Shown: positions 11,045 through 21,770, counted from the stretch's first letter. The stretch is 64,000 nucleotides of DNA from Cricetomys ansorgei (GCA_026225945.1 JAMJFZ010001657.1:3768501-3832500); one strand, 5' to 3'. Numbers and translations are program-made. The notes: generated from the sequence alone by a model not told the origin.

Positions 11045-11400
11045 CCAGGCAGAGGCTTTAACAAATTACTGTAAACTTGGTGGCTTAAAACAACTGAGAC
11101 TCGTTTCCCTTGCATTATCAAAGCCAGGAACCAGAGGTCAAGGTGTCATGGGTTCACACACCTCTCAGAGGTTCCAAGGAAGATTTCTTCTCTGCTTTTG
11201 TCAGCTTCTGGTGGCTCTGTGTACCCCTCGGTTTATGGATGCATAATTCTATCCACCTCCCCATGTCCACAAGACCTCCCCCTCTGTGTGTTCTCCCCTG
11301 GCTTTGTTTTATAAGGTCACTGTCATTGGATTTAAGGATGATCTCATCTCAAGCTCCTTAATTCTATCTTTGAACACTGTTTTTCTAAACAAGGGCATAT
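11045..11400 (-). mobile_element. MLT1-type MaLR LTR (reverse)
   Basis: ACTGTAAACTTGGTGGCTTA is the hallmark reverse-strand start of MLT1-like LTRs. The TCAGCTTCTGGTGGCTCTG, TTATAAGGTCACTGTCATTG and ATCTCAAGCTCCTTAATT blocks follow in the right order. Confidence 0.75.
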
Positions 11401-11659
11401 GCGCAGGTTCTTGTGATACATCTTTCAGACAGCCACCATCCCACCAAATACCAGCAGGTAAAAGATGCAACGTGGAGATCTGAGATGGCTGCTCCCTTAT
11501 TTCTGGTATGTGTTAATGATTTAAAACACCTTAGAGACAACTGCCTGATTTGAGCATCCCCAGGAGGTTCCACCACAAGTCTAACTCTTGTTGGAGAAAC
11601 AAAAACATCGTGTCCTGATTTAAGGAAGAGACACGTGAAAGCAGAATTTCTACAATAGT

Positions 11660-11814
11660 GCACCAGTCAGCTCTCCAGCACTATAAAGAATTAACGAACA
11701 CAAGCTACTCAGGAAATAAAAGGACATATATTTTGGGTCCATGATGGAAGTTCAAATCCATGATATATGATATCATTGATTTTGGCCTCTGGTGAGAGCA
11801 GAAAACTGTAGTAG

Positions 11815-11863
<49 letters not shown>

Positions 11864-11875
11864 TGTGTGTGTATG
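11660..11875 (-). repeat. Decayed MaLR fragment and (GT)n microsatellite
   Basis: GTCAGCTCTCCAGCACTATA up to GATTTTGGCCTCTGGTG resembles a reverse MaLR end. A GT run (11,817-11,874) follows. Confidence 0.5.
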
Positions 11876-12190
11876 AGAAAAAATCCTGCAGCCAGTGTGC
11901 TTACCTCCTTTCCCACTAAGGGAAATTATTTTGTGAAAAAGACATTTTTGGAGAATTATAAACCATGCCTTTATCTGCTTCATCAATAGTATTTAAATAT
12001 TCTCGAGGTGGTATGAAATCTACCAGGGAGATGAGTCTTAACCATTGATAGCAACTTTGTTTTCTAATGAGGTGACTGAAGAATAGTTTTCCTGTATAAA
12101 TTAGATTGTAAAATGTTTCTTTTGGGAAAAAGAATCCAAGTTATCTCTAGGGTTGTAAACTTTTGGAATCTTTTATGTACCCTTTAACTT
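11876..12190. other. Unassigned AT-rich sequence
   Basis: No feature is recognised. Confidence 0.4.
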
Positions 12191-12194
12191 GTTT

Positions 12195-12220
12195 TTTTTT
12201 TCTTTGTATTTGTATTGTGT

Positions 12221-12274
<54 letters not shown>

Positions 12275-12400
12275 AGTCAAGAACAATTCAAGCGAGTCAG
12301 TTCTTTCCTTCCACCATGGAAGTTCTGGGCATTGAACTTGGGTTACCAGGCTTGACGGCAAGCCCCTCTACCAGCTTAACCATCTTGTCAGCCCAGTCTC
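12195..12400 (-). repeat. B3-type SINE (reverse) with (GT)n tail
   Basis: A GT run (12,217-12,273) is followed by CCTTCCACCATGGAAGTTCT, TTGAACTTGGGTTACCAGGC and a CTTAACCATCTTGTCAGCCC head. Confidence 0.8.
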
Positions 12401-12439
12401 TTTAGTTTCAACTAGCATAGAAAGTAACAAGTTTTCTTA

Positions 12440-12885
12440 GGACATTGTCATATATGCTAGTTTGTATTTCGTACACACTGCACTTCTCGCTGTCTCTCCG
12501 ACCCCATCCACACTGTCCCCTCCACCCCAAGGTCCACCTCCAGTATGCCTGCCCCCGGTCCACTCTCATAACACACTGCTCCCATCACACTCTCTCCCTC
12601 CCCTCTCAAAACTTTTCTCTTCCCATCTCATGGCCTCCTTTCTCATGTCCTGGCCTCACACACAGATGTCCATAGTGACTGGGAGCCAGGCTCTATCTAG
12701 GGAGAACGCATTCACCTTTCTCAGGTACATTTATATTACTTAATATATGTTCAGTTCTACCCATTTTCCTTCAAATTTCATTTTTCTTTATGGCTGAATA
12801 AAATTTCATTGTGAACACGGACTGCATTTCCATCGTCCACTCATCTGTTGATGAGCCCTTTGTATTTCAGCAAAATTTCATATCC
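12440..12885 (-). mobile_element. Rodent L1 3' end (reverse)
   Basis: TTTATGGCTGAATAAAATTT and CATCTGTTGATGAGCC are the reverse-strand signature of the terminal ORF2/3' UTR region of L1. A C-rich stretch before them corresponds to the L1 3' UTR. Confidence 0.75.
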
Positions 12886-13030
12886 ATTATCTTATTTGAT
12901 GCTCACCCTGGCCCTGTAGGAGAAAGCTGTTCATCCCCTTTCATGAACAGGAAGAAGAAGGTTCAAACAGACCACGTGATGCCTCCAACTCCCCACGGCT
13001 AAGGCTCTACTTGAACTTAGGGCTGCTCCC
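12886..13030 (+). repeat. MIR SINE
   Basis: ATCTTATTTGATGCTCACCC, CTGTAGGAGAAAGCTG and the degraded core AACAGGAAGAAGAAGGTTCA follow the MIR consensus order. Confidence 0.6.
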
Positions 13031-13413
13031 CCAAGTGTCTTAGCCTGGGGTGTATGAAACTCACCGGGGGGCCTTGGAAGGCTCTAGATACCAAGGCTGC
13101 ACTTCACAACAGTTAAATCAGGACCTTGGGACATGAGATCAGGGTTTCTGTACTGAAGGAAGCCAAGTCCAAGAAGGGAAAGGCTCTGTGATCTCTCACA
13201 CAGATGGAGACACAAAAATGCTGGTCTTAGAGAAAGACAGCAGGAGATGCAGGGTAGTTGCATGAAAGGTGAAAGGTGGGATTCAAGAGCCTGCTCCAGT
13301 GTGACAAGTCTCACTGGAGCAGTAGGTGTCAGGGGCCTAGTGTCCTGCAATAAAAATAGATTCGTATATGTTTCATTTGATTTTTATTTTGATGTATATG
13401 AGTATTTGCTTTC
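13031..13413. other. Unassigned intergenic sequence
   Basis: GGTGTATGAAACTCACCGGG and following bases are reminiscent of an old mammalian repeat, but the family is unclear. No gene is seen. Confidence 0.4.
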
Positions 13414-13414
13414 C

Positions 13415-13586
13415 TGTATATATATATATACACATATATATACATATATATGTATACATATATATGTATATGTATGTATGTATGTGTAGGTATGTGTGTG
13501 TAGGTATGTGTGTATATATATATATGTACATATGTATATGTATGTATGTATGTGTAGGTATGTATGTATGTGTAGGTATGTGTGTA

Positions 13587-13633
<47 letters not shown>
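13415..13633. repeat. Compound (TA)n/(TATG)n/(TG)n microsatellite
   Basis: About 220 bp of alternating TATA, TATG and GTGTAGGTATG units. The GTAGGTATGTGTG unit recurs several times, so there is some higher-order repetition. The open frames through it are artefacts. Confidence 0.95.
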
Positions 13634-13634
<1 letters not shown>

Positions 13635-13800
13635 ACATGTATGTCTAGAGGTGCATTACAACCAGAAAATGGTGTTGGATCCCCTGAGTCTGGAGTTACA
13701 GATGCTTGTGACTTCCCATGTAGGTGCTGGGAACCAAATCTTCATCCTCTGCAAAAGCAGTCAAAGCTCTTAATAGCCAAGCCATCTCTCCAACTCTGAA
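13634..13800 (-). repeat. B2-type SINE (reverse)
   Basis: GGAGTTACAGATGCTTGTGA, GTGCTGGGAACCAAATCTTC and a CTTAATAGCCAAGCCATCTC head match the B2 reverse complement. The compound microsatellite sits at its 3' tail. A short (GTTT)n run follows at 13,808-13,826. Confidence 0.8.
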
Positions 13801-13889
13801 AGAATAGGTTGTTTGTTTGTTTGTTTCAACCTCAACACAAAAATAAGTAAGGTGATTAAAGTAATTGATATATTAATCAGCTAAACTGA

Positions 13890-14045
13890 ATCTTTTGTTC
13901 CCCTGGATTTTTGAGGCAGGGTTTCTGTGTACAGCCCTGGCTTTCCTGGAACCTCTTCTGTAGAACAAACTGGCCTTAAACTCAAGAGATCTGCCTGCCT
14001 CTGCCTCCCAAGTGTGCCACCATGTCCAGCAAACCTTCCGTCCCT
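13890..14045 (-). repeat. B1 SINE (reverse)
   Basis: GAGGCAGGGTTTCTGTGTAC, GATCTGCCTGCCTCTGCCTC and GTGTGCCACCATGTCCAGCA are reverse-strand B1 blocks. The middle is altered, which suggests an old B1 subfamily. Confidence 0.85.
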
Positions 14046-15395
14046 GATATTCCCAGGCAGCCTCTCATCCAACTACTAACCAGGTTAGCTTCCAAGATCA
14101 GACAAGATCAGGCACATTCATGGTGGCATGACTCTTGAACTGAATCTTTCAATAGTGTACACACAAATCAAAACATCACTTTGTATCCATGAATAGACAT
14201 GCTTAGTAATTGTCAATTAAAAAGAAACAAGAACTTAAAAAGAAGGGGGGAAAGGAAGGGAAAGAAAGGAGAAGGCAGGAGGAGAGGGTAAGAGAGGGAC
14301 TAAAAATGCTGTAGGTGATTTCAATGTGCAGCTAACTGAGTACCAGTAAGTGAACATTTACTGTCTGAAACATTGCTGTCTTTCAGATTCTGCAGCCCTG
14401 CCCCCACTGTGTCTTTAAAAGCGTCTGGACTGACATTTACAAGGGAAGGTGAACATCCTGGATAAAGTTTCTTGAAAATACAGATATCAGCCTTGTAAAG
14501 TGGGAACATGTGGAAATTCCCATTCAAATTGATCTTCAAAAACCAGAGGGCAATCATCGCAAGCTACAGAAATTATAAATACAGACCCAATGATACAGCT
14601 TCTTTATTTTTTGGTTTTGGGGTTTTGGGGGTCTTCTTGTTGTTGTTTCTTTTTTTCTTTTTTACATCGCTGGGGATGGTGCTGGATTGTTTTGGGGAGA
14701 TCTCAGGACTAGCAACCTAGGAATGTTCCTTCTGTATAGAAAATCAGAACTGCAGGCTGTAAAATAATTTTTACATTTCTTTGCTTGGCTCCTGGCGCTG
14801 AATGAGAAGATGGCAATTATTCAGCTCTGCTCTGTGAGCAGGTGCTGGGGAGAAGCTGCTCTGGTAAAATGCAAGCCAGGAGCACGTTGCAGTTGTTCAA
14901 TGATTAAGAGATCATTTCCCTGCAAAGCTGGGCTACAAGCAAAAAGTTAATAAAATATCCCCAGAGCCAGTTGTGTTCCAGGACTGATGGCAATATCATT
15001 GCAGACTATTAAAGGTGAATTTTAAAATGATAGTTTCTACATCAGACTTAAGAGTAGAATGTCCATACTGTTCTACTCTGCCTCAGTTTCCCATGTGTAA
15101 AAATGTCGTATCTCTTAAACTCACACAAAACCTAGAGAGTTTCTTCTGAGTTCTCTCAGTGCATGAAGAATGAAATAAGAATAGAATTTTTGTTAGTGAC
15201 CTCATTCCCAGTGTTGTATTTTAGCCAGATACATTTAATTATGATTACATAGGTGACTAACAGTGGGACCCATTCATGTCTAAGAATTGAACTGAAAAAT
15301 CAAACAGTTCTTTTTAAAAAGTTATGACAGGGGAATCCCTGGCTCAGCGATGTGGCTTCCTGCTATTAACTGCAGGAGTCTCAATTCTTTCTCAG
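14046..15395. other. Unassigned intergenic sequence
   Basis: About 1.3 kb with no gene. A purine-rich stretch lies at 14,217-14,300. A segment around 14,780-15,010 appears single-copy and could be worth testing for conservation. Confidence 0.45.
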
Positions 15396-15399
15396 AATC

Positions 15400-15625
15400 T
15401 CTGGATGCCCCATCTATCTGTGCTGCTCTTTTTGATTCCCAGAATGCTCTTCTCCGCTTAGGCTGTTTCCTGCCTGTTGCTCCACCCATCCTTTCACAGC
15501 AATGCCAGACCTATGTCTTCGCTCATGCTGCTTTCTCAGCAGGATCACCTCTCTCTCCTGTCCCTGGAAGAAGTGCACCATCTTAAAGCATCTTCTGGCT
15601 CCTGAAACCGCCTCCATCTGCTCTG
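15400..15625 (+). mobile_element. L2 LINE 3' fragment
   Basis: CCCAGAATGCTCTTCTCCG, GTCTTCGCTCATGCTGC and AGCAGGATCACCTCTCTC follow the familiar order of the L2 3' end. It is diverged. Confidence 0.6.
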
Positions 15626-16029
15626 GACCACAGTGATCTCACCATTCTGAGACTCTCTAGTTTTCTACAGTTGCCTCTTAACGTTCCCGCCTTTGTCCAA
15701 CTTTCTGCCCCATACAAGATCCTTGCTCAGACATGCAACCATGAGTGTACAGATATGCCAACATCAAGACCCCAAACCCACAATCTATGAAGTGACACAG
15801 TGTTGCTGTGTAAGGGCAGACATCATCAGAACCTAAAGAGTTGTGATGGGTAAATTTTGTGAATTCACTTGTCAGAACCATGGGTTGCCCAGGCGTATGG
15901 TCAGTGTTCTGAGTGCGTCTGAGACTGCTTCTGGAAGGAGTTAATGTTGAACCAATAGGCTGGGTAAACAGGTCACCCTTCTCAATGTTTATGGGACTCA
16001 CTCCATCTGTTGAAGATCTAAATGGAACA
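15626..16029. other. Unassigned intergenic sequence
   Basis: No gene or named repeat. Opposite-strand open frames (up to 134 codons) show no domain. Confidence 0.4.
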
Positions 16030-16534
16030 GAAGATGGAAATGGGGTGGGAGCCCAGGGGGAAAGCACTTGCTGTAAGCACATAAGGCTGGACTTCAGAGC
16101 CCAGCACCCACATAATAACCAAGCATGGGGGCACCTGCCTGTATCTCAACACTGAGAGGCAAGAGACAGGTGGATCCCAGGGACTTAGGGGCTAAGCAGT
16201 CTAACCAAAGCATCAAGCTTTGGGTTCAGTGAGAGACCCTACCTCAATAAAGTATAGTGGAGAGTGATTGAGGAGGACACCTGAAAGCAACCTCTTATCT
16301 CTATGCATGCATGTGTGCACTCCCCAACACACCTACACACACATGCACACACAAACATACACCACACTCACACATACACACAAATCATTCCCATACCACA
16401 CACATACATCAGATACTCACACACACCACTCACACACACCACACACATACACCAAATGTTCATACACATATACCACACACACACACACCACAGTCACTCA
16501 CATATACACACATACATCAAATGCGCCTACACAC

Positions 16535-16576
<42 letters not shown>
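16030..16576 (+). repeat. B3-type SINE with long irregular (CA)n tail
   Basis: The body has AGCACTTGCTGTAAGCACAT, GCACCTGCCTGTATCTCAAC and TCAGTGAGAGACCCTACC. It is followed by about 250 bp of CACACA interspersed with TACACC and CATACA units. Confidence 0.8.
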
Positions 16577-16580
<4 letters not shown>

Positions 16581-17934
16581 AGAACCAAGGATCCTACTGC
16601 TTCTCTGTCTTGGGGATATTGTTTTTTCTCTTTCCTTTGGACCCAAGCTCAGACTCATAAGATCAAGTCTTTTGGTTCTTGGGGATTTGAACTCAGACTT
16701 GAGCAACACTGAGGTATGCTCAGTCTCCAGATTGCTAATGGCAGGTCTTAAAACCACAGAAGCCAGTTCCTTATAGTCAAATATGTCCATTCAGCCCTCC
16801 ATTCCCTTCTACATGCATGGCTTTAAACAACTGCAGGGTAAAGGTTTCTGGATATAGACCTGCACCTGTACCAAACAAGCCCAGACCCCCTTTGTGGTCT
16901 TTATTCCATAAGTAATACAACTATTCATCGAATCACTATTTGTTTATTCCCCAAACCATAACAGTTACTTATGTAATATAGTGTTTGTTCTACATTAGTG
17001 ATACAGAGATAACTTAAGGTATGCAGAAGGCTGTGGGTAGGAGAAAAAAATTAAGGTACCTTAGTTATGAGAGATGAACATCTAAAGATTTGGATATATC
17101 CTTGGGGGAATCTTAGAATCAATGGGCACCTGGAGGTGACTGTATACACAGTACACGTTTCTTATATATTAGTGTTGTTTTCCTGGAAAATCCAGCTTCA
17201 CATAGTCCTATAGGGGCTTTGGGTATTACCACAAGATGGAAAGAGGCTCCTAAGCAGCTCTGTAAATGCCTGAGACGTGCTGGGTGGTCAGCTGGCCTTT
17301 CTGTGCCCTGTTCAACCATCAGAAACATATAACTTGGGTTTACTGTTCCTTGAAGACTAATCTGTATTTAAGATTCTGTGACTGATTTTCTCATTACTCA
17401 CTAGATAGACTTTTGCCTGTTGATTTAACATCATGTCAGCACCATTAAATTCAGTAAAATGCACAGATTAGTCGGTGAGCTGTCTCCCTTTCTTCTCGCA
17501 GGCCCATCCCTGAGTTCTATGATCTGCCCATAAATGGCGTCAGTTTCCTTGAAGGATAGTGTACTTTGGCTTGTAGGAAGCAGATCTTGCTATTGCCATC
17601 CCAGCCCATGCTGAGTCTGTGGGATACGGTGTCCAACTGTGTGTGAGGAAACGGGTGTCACTCACCACTTTTCCTCTCTGGGTTGGAGGTGGCCCTGAAC
17701 AGATGGAGCCTTCTTCTCCTGCTGGCACAGCAGTCTGTTAAGTCTGTCACGGTGCCATGAGGCAGGGGGGACCACAGCCACTACCCCTGTGTAACCCTCA
17801 GTCATGACTGTTTCGTGTCCAAACGAATCCGGTCTAGGAAGGGTACAACCTAAGGACTGAGTGTGTCTCTGCTATCTGCTGTCTTGAGCTCTGTGCCACC
17901 AAGGCCAGCTCAGCATGGAGGAAGAGAGAACTTT
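16577..17934. other. Unassigned intergenic sequence
   Basis: About 1.35 kb without a recognisable gene, RNA or repeat. Confidence 0.45.
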
Positions 17935-17937
17935 TTC

Positions 17938-18122
17938 TTAAAAATGTATTTTTATTATTTTTAAATGTGTATGTGCATGTACACGTGCGTGCAGATGCCC
18001 ACAGAGGCCAGAGACATGAGATTCCCTAGGAGTTAGACTTATAGGTGGTTACAGGCGAAGATCTCAGGTCCTCTGCAAGAGCTGTAGGGGTGCTCAACTG
18101 CTGAGTCATCTCTCCAGCCCCA
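17938..18122 (-). repeat. B2-type SINE (reverse)
   Basis: The tail is AT-rich. GGTGGTTACAGGCGAAGATC and CAACTGCTGAGTCATCTCTC give the reversed body and head. Confidence 0.8.
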
Positions 18123-18784
18123 GAGAAAAGGTTTCACTTCTAGCTGATCATTAAAATCACCTCAGAACCCTTTTAACAACTTGTTGAACTATTGGACACG
18201 TAGTGTGTCATCTGCTACATAAAGCACCCAACTCGGTGTCTGTATTTTCATGCATCTGTCACCCCAATATGAAAGCGTGTTTATAACCACACGCATCCAC
18301 ACACACAAACCCAGGATCCAGGAACCATTACTCATCAACTTCCCTTTGCTCACACCCTCCAGCCCTGAACCATCTTTAGTCAGCTCTTTGACTCTACACA
18401 TCTGTCTGTTGAGTCTGTATGTCCATCTGTTCTGCATATACTGCATACTGTCTTGTATAACGAGGGGCCTTGTATAACTTGCTTCTTTGATGTAGCGTGG
18501 TTTTTGAAAGTCCGCCCATGTATCAGCACTCCGCTCTTAGAGCTGAGTAATATGCAGTGTTTGGAGAGACCCTGCTGCATTAATCCATCAGTTGATGGCC
18601 ATTTGGGTTTGTTTATTCTCTTTGCTATTATAGCCAATGCTTTTTGGAACATCCTTCTACAACTTTTAGGTAGACACCTGCTTTCCTCCTCCTGGTATCT
18701 ATTTTCAGGAGTGCCTTTAGTGGAGTAAATAATAACTCTACGTGTGCTTTCTTTAGCTAGATTGTTGCTGGTGGTGGTGACAGG

Positions 18785-19120
18785 TGTTGTGGAAGTTTAT
18801 TTTTAGTTATGCATAAAATAATTGTTTTGTGTACTGTTGGAAAAAAAGGACTGGCTAGGTCTTGGCATTTTGTATTGTTTCCAGGTGTTGGATTTATGTG
18901 GGGAATGTCTGACTGCACATGATTTGCATGTGTTATCAATAGAACACCTGAGAAGTTCTGTATCAATAAAAACACCTGAGCTGAGACGCTTGGGGTTCCA
19001 CTGTCAAGTATGGTGCTTGCCATGATGGTGGTTCTCTCTGCAGAGGTCTGGAAGGGTTTGCACCTGTGAATATGCCTCCTTATCTGTCTTGGTGAGCCCA
19101 CACAGTGGCTAACAACTACA
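18785..19120 (+). mobile_element. Solo LTR, 6-bp-TSD family, copy 3
   Basis: The best-preserved member: 336 bp from TGTTGTGGAAG to AACTACA, with perfect 6-bp duplications GACAGG at 18,779-18,784 and 19,121-19,126. It carries TCAATAAAAACACC as a probable polyadenylation region. The termini TGTTGT and AACTACA form imperfect inverted repeats. It is inserted into an ancient antisense L1. Confidence 0.92.
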
Positions 19121-19126
19121 GACAGG

Positions 19127-19345
19127 TTTTATTTGAGACAGAGTCTCATAAACCCAGACTGGCATCTCACTCATATACAGTTGTGAATAACCTCAAACTT
19201 CTGGTGCCTCTCTGCTTCCTATGTGCCGGGATTGCAGCTGCGTGCCACCTCATCTGATTTCATGCAGTGCTAGAGATCAGACCCAGGGCTTTGTGCTTGT
19301 AAGGCAAGCACTGGATCAGCTGAGCCACATCCCCAGCTCCAGATT
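19127..19345 (-). repeat. B4-type SINE (reverse)
   Basis: TTTGAGACAGAGTCTCATAA is the B1-derived end and GCCGGGATTGCAGCTGCG the centre. CAAGCACTGGATCAGCTGAG plus CACATCCCCAGCTCC is the ID-like head. Confidence 0.75.
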
Positions 19346-19538
19346 GCTGTTACTGTTGTTTTTTTTAAATAGCTACTCAATTTCACTTTGCTAGCACCAG
19401 CATGAGAAGGTTCTGACTTCTCTACATTCTCACCCACACGGTATATTGTAAATAAATCATAACAACTGTCCATGTGACAAAAAGACAGAGAGTAGCACAC
19501 TAAACCAAAGCTAGCTCAGTGCTCAGCAATGACTATTG

Positions 19539-19762
19539 CAGTAGGTATCTAAGTTCCTAGCGCTGCGACCCTTTAATACAGTTCCTCATGTTGTGGCGAC
19601 CCCCAGCCGTACAATTACTTTCGTTGCTACTTCGTAGCTGTAATTTTGCTACTGTTATGAATTGTAATGTAAATGTCTGAGATTCAGAAGGCTTTAGGTC
19701 ACACCTATGAAACAGTCAGTTGACGCCCCAAGGGATGGCAACCTACAGGTTGAGAACCGCTG
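19539..19762. mobile_element. hAT-Charlie-type non-autonomous DNA transposon (URR1-like)
   Basis: The right end AGGTTGAGAACCGCTG (19,747-19,762) is the familiar hAT terminal repeat with one change, and the left end CAGTAGGTATCTAAG is a decayed inverse of it. Inside lie GCTGCGACCCTTTAATAC, TTGTGGCGACCCCCAGCC and a TTTGCTACTGTTATGAATTG segment typical of URR1-like elements. Flanking octamers GACTATTG (19,531-19,538) and GTCTATTA (19,763-19,770) match at 6 of 8 bases, as expected for the 8-bp hAT duplication. Confidence 0.85.
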
Positions 19763-19770
19763 GTCTATTA

Positions 19771-20214
19771 TCCACTAAGCAAACTGAAAGGGGTTCCAAG
19801 TGACACAGGAAAACAGCGAGGTCTCCGTGAACGAATAGACCTGCTGATCTTCCTGCTGCCCTTGACTGGGAAGCTGTGAAGGTGCCAAAAAGAGTACGAG
19901 TTGATGAGCCGGGATTCAGCTATCACTTGGTTGAAGTCACTTGCTGTTGCAGGCTTTGGGCACGAATTACTTGAACCGCAAAACTGTTTAAACTTCATGA
20001 TTAACTGGACACTCCCAACCACCCTGCCTGTTAGTGTTTTCAGCGTGGGCAGAGATGGAAAGGTATCCTCCCAGTTGGGAGCCACACAGCTCTGAGATGG
20101 GGAAGGTGACCCCACTAGACATGTTAACAGCTCTGAAGGCAGGATAGCCCCAGCTGAGCTGAGGTGCTCAGCTTCACCCTGCTCTTCTTTGCTTTGCTCC
20201 AATGGGAAAGTTAT
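19771..20214. other. Unassigned intergenic sequence
   Basis: No clear repeat. The minus-strand 152-codon frame (19,768-20,226) has no recognisable domain and is probably fortuitous. Confidence 0.4.
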
Positions 20215-20715
20215 GCCAAGCAGCAAATCTCTGAAGAGATTTATTTGGAGGGAAGAATCCAGGAGTGACTGCCTCAGCTCTAGGAAAGCAGTAAAGAACT
20301 GAGCAGATCACAGCCCCTTTTATATGTTTTTTGGGGGGTGGGCAGAGCTGCTTAAGTTGGCCTGGGATTGGTGGGATCTTTTTTACCCTATTTGAATAGT
20401 CTGGAAGGAGGCATTGAGAGGCGCGGCTCAGGGCTTTCCAGAGAGGCCTGGGATTGGTGGGTTTCTGACTGCTCAGTGATTGGTGGGTTTGAGCCTAGAC
20501 TTTTCACCCTGAAATGTTCACTTTCCTGCCTTTGGGGCTGGAAAGGGTTCAAACTCAGGGATTGGTGGGATTCAGTCCGTGGGGCCTGGCCACTCTCCTG
20601 CCTCATGGGCTGAGAACTGCTGTTATGGCAGTTTAGAATAGTTGGGAGTGGCTAGCTGCTTAGGTCTCAGGGGGCTTACGCTGGCAAATAGGAAGTTTCT
20701 AATTCTGGGTTTGAC
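20215..20715 (-). mobile_element. Probable ERV LTR with four CCAAT boxes
   Basis: On the minus strand a TATA box ATATAAAAGGGG (20,314-20,325) lies about 70 bp before AATAAA (20,240-20,245), the layout of a U3-R junction. Upstream on that strand four CCCACCAATC-type boxes occur, seen on plus as ATTGGTGGG near 20,367, 20,452, 20,479 and 20,561. Termini and target duplication are not resolved, and I cannot name the family. Confidence 0.55.
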
Positions 20716-20844
20716 CCACATTTTCTGAATGGATTATGATACTGAGGAATATTTTTTCATGTCATTTTTGGCAGTTTGCTTATCTGGATATTTACAAAAT
20801 CCTTCACATTTTAATTAGGAAGTCTTTTTTGTAACAGGGGCTAA

Positions 20845-20945
20845 GTATATGGACTGTGCCGGCTTCAAATTCGTAATCCTCCTGCCTCAGTCTCCCAAGT
20901 GTTGGTATTATAGGTGTGCATGACTCTGCCAGGCCAGGTTCTTTT
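20845..20945 (-). repeat. B1-like SINE fragment (reverse)
   Basis: GTAATCCTCCTGCCTCAGTC, TCCCAAGTGTTGGTATTATA and GTGTGCATGACTCTGCC are reverse B1/proto-B1 blocks. Confidence 0.7.
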
Positions 20946-21494
20946 CCTAAGAAATTGAATTACGTATTCCACTTCGATGTCTTTTATCAGATTTATTATT
21001 TGAAAACTTTCTCTCTTATTCTAGAGATATGGGAGCATTTTTTAATTAAAATATTTTTATACCATATCTTCTGATCATGTTTTTCTCCTCTCCCAACTTC
21101 TCCCAGATCCTCCCCACATCCCTACCCAGCCAACTTTATGTGATTCTGGGCCAAGCCACCTGTGCTTCTCCTGTGTGCAGGAGTCTAGCGCAGGACTGTT
21201 GAGTTAGGGCAGCTATGACCTCCACATCCTGGAGCCAGTCATCATGGCCTCCAGAGCAATACATTCCCCCGTCAACCCACACACACCAACAAAGCCTATT
21301 TCCAGACCAACAATAATTTTATTTCTAGGTTTTTCTCATCTTTGGTGTCCTAAAACTTTGATCAGAGCCATCAAAGTTTACCAAAAAATATTTCTTGCAC
21401 CTTTTGAATCCAATACAAAGATGTAAACCATAAGTCTTCAGATGGCTGGGGCTCCCTGGGTTCTGAGGCACATACAATATCCTACACAGACCGA
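20946..21494. other. Unassigned intergenic sequence
   Basis: CCTCTCCCAACTTCTCCCAG and nearby pyrimidine-rich bases (21,080-21,180) resemble reverse L1 sequence but are not decisive. No gene is seen. Confidence 0.4.
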
Positions 21495-21770
21495 TGTATC
21501 AGGACACTACTGTGTGGCTCTGAAATAAAGACAAGGAGACATTTTCATAGGTGCAAATCCCAGACCTGTCGTGGAAAGCACCGTCCTGGACAGCGGAACC
21601 CCGAGCATCTGGTCTCAGGTGTTTTTTTTGATGCAGAAGTTCCTCAGGTGTCTTACTGATAAAGCCAACACCTGACAATAATACAAAATGCCAAGGACTA
21701 GGCAGCCCTTCCCCCCAACAATGCACAAAACAACCATTTTAATCATAACTAAAAATAAACTTCTGCAACA
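21495..21770 (-). mobile_element. Solo LTR, 6-bp-TSD family, copy 4 (internally deleted)
   Basis: On the minus strand it starts TGTTGCAGAAG and matches the other copies through TTATTTTTAGTTATG, GGCATTTTGTATTAT, CAGGTGTTGG and AACACCTGAG. It is shorter (276 bp) through internal loss. The flanks GACCGA (21,489-21,494) and GACCAG (21,771-21,776) match at 4 of 6. Confidence 0.8.

Larger units (their letters stand above)
18390..19495 (-). mobile_element. Ancient L1M fragment split by a solo LTR and a SINE
   Basis: The 18,490-18,725 stretch (TGTAGCGTGGTTTTTGAAAG, AATCCATCAGTTGATGGCCA, TTTGCTATTATAGCCAATGC) matches the reverse strand of an old L1. The expected continuation (CACCAGCATGAGAAGGTTC, CTACATTCTCACCCACAC) reappears at 19,390-19,440. 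It is displaced by the solo LTR (18,785-19,120) and the adjacent B4-type SINE, so those two are younger. Confidence 0.7.

Noticed and set aside
13368..13799. 143-codon plus frame and several minus frames in the TA/TG repeat
   Set aside because: Composition artefact of the microsatellite; the tail runs into a B2 SINE.
19768..20226. 152-codon minus-strand frame
   Set aside because: No ATG-supported homology, no domain, and it overlaps another frame on the plus strand; treated as chance.
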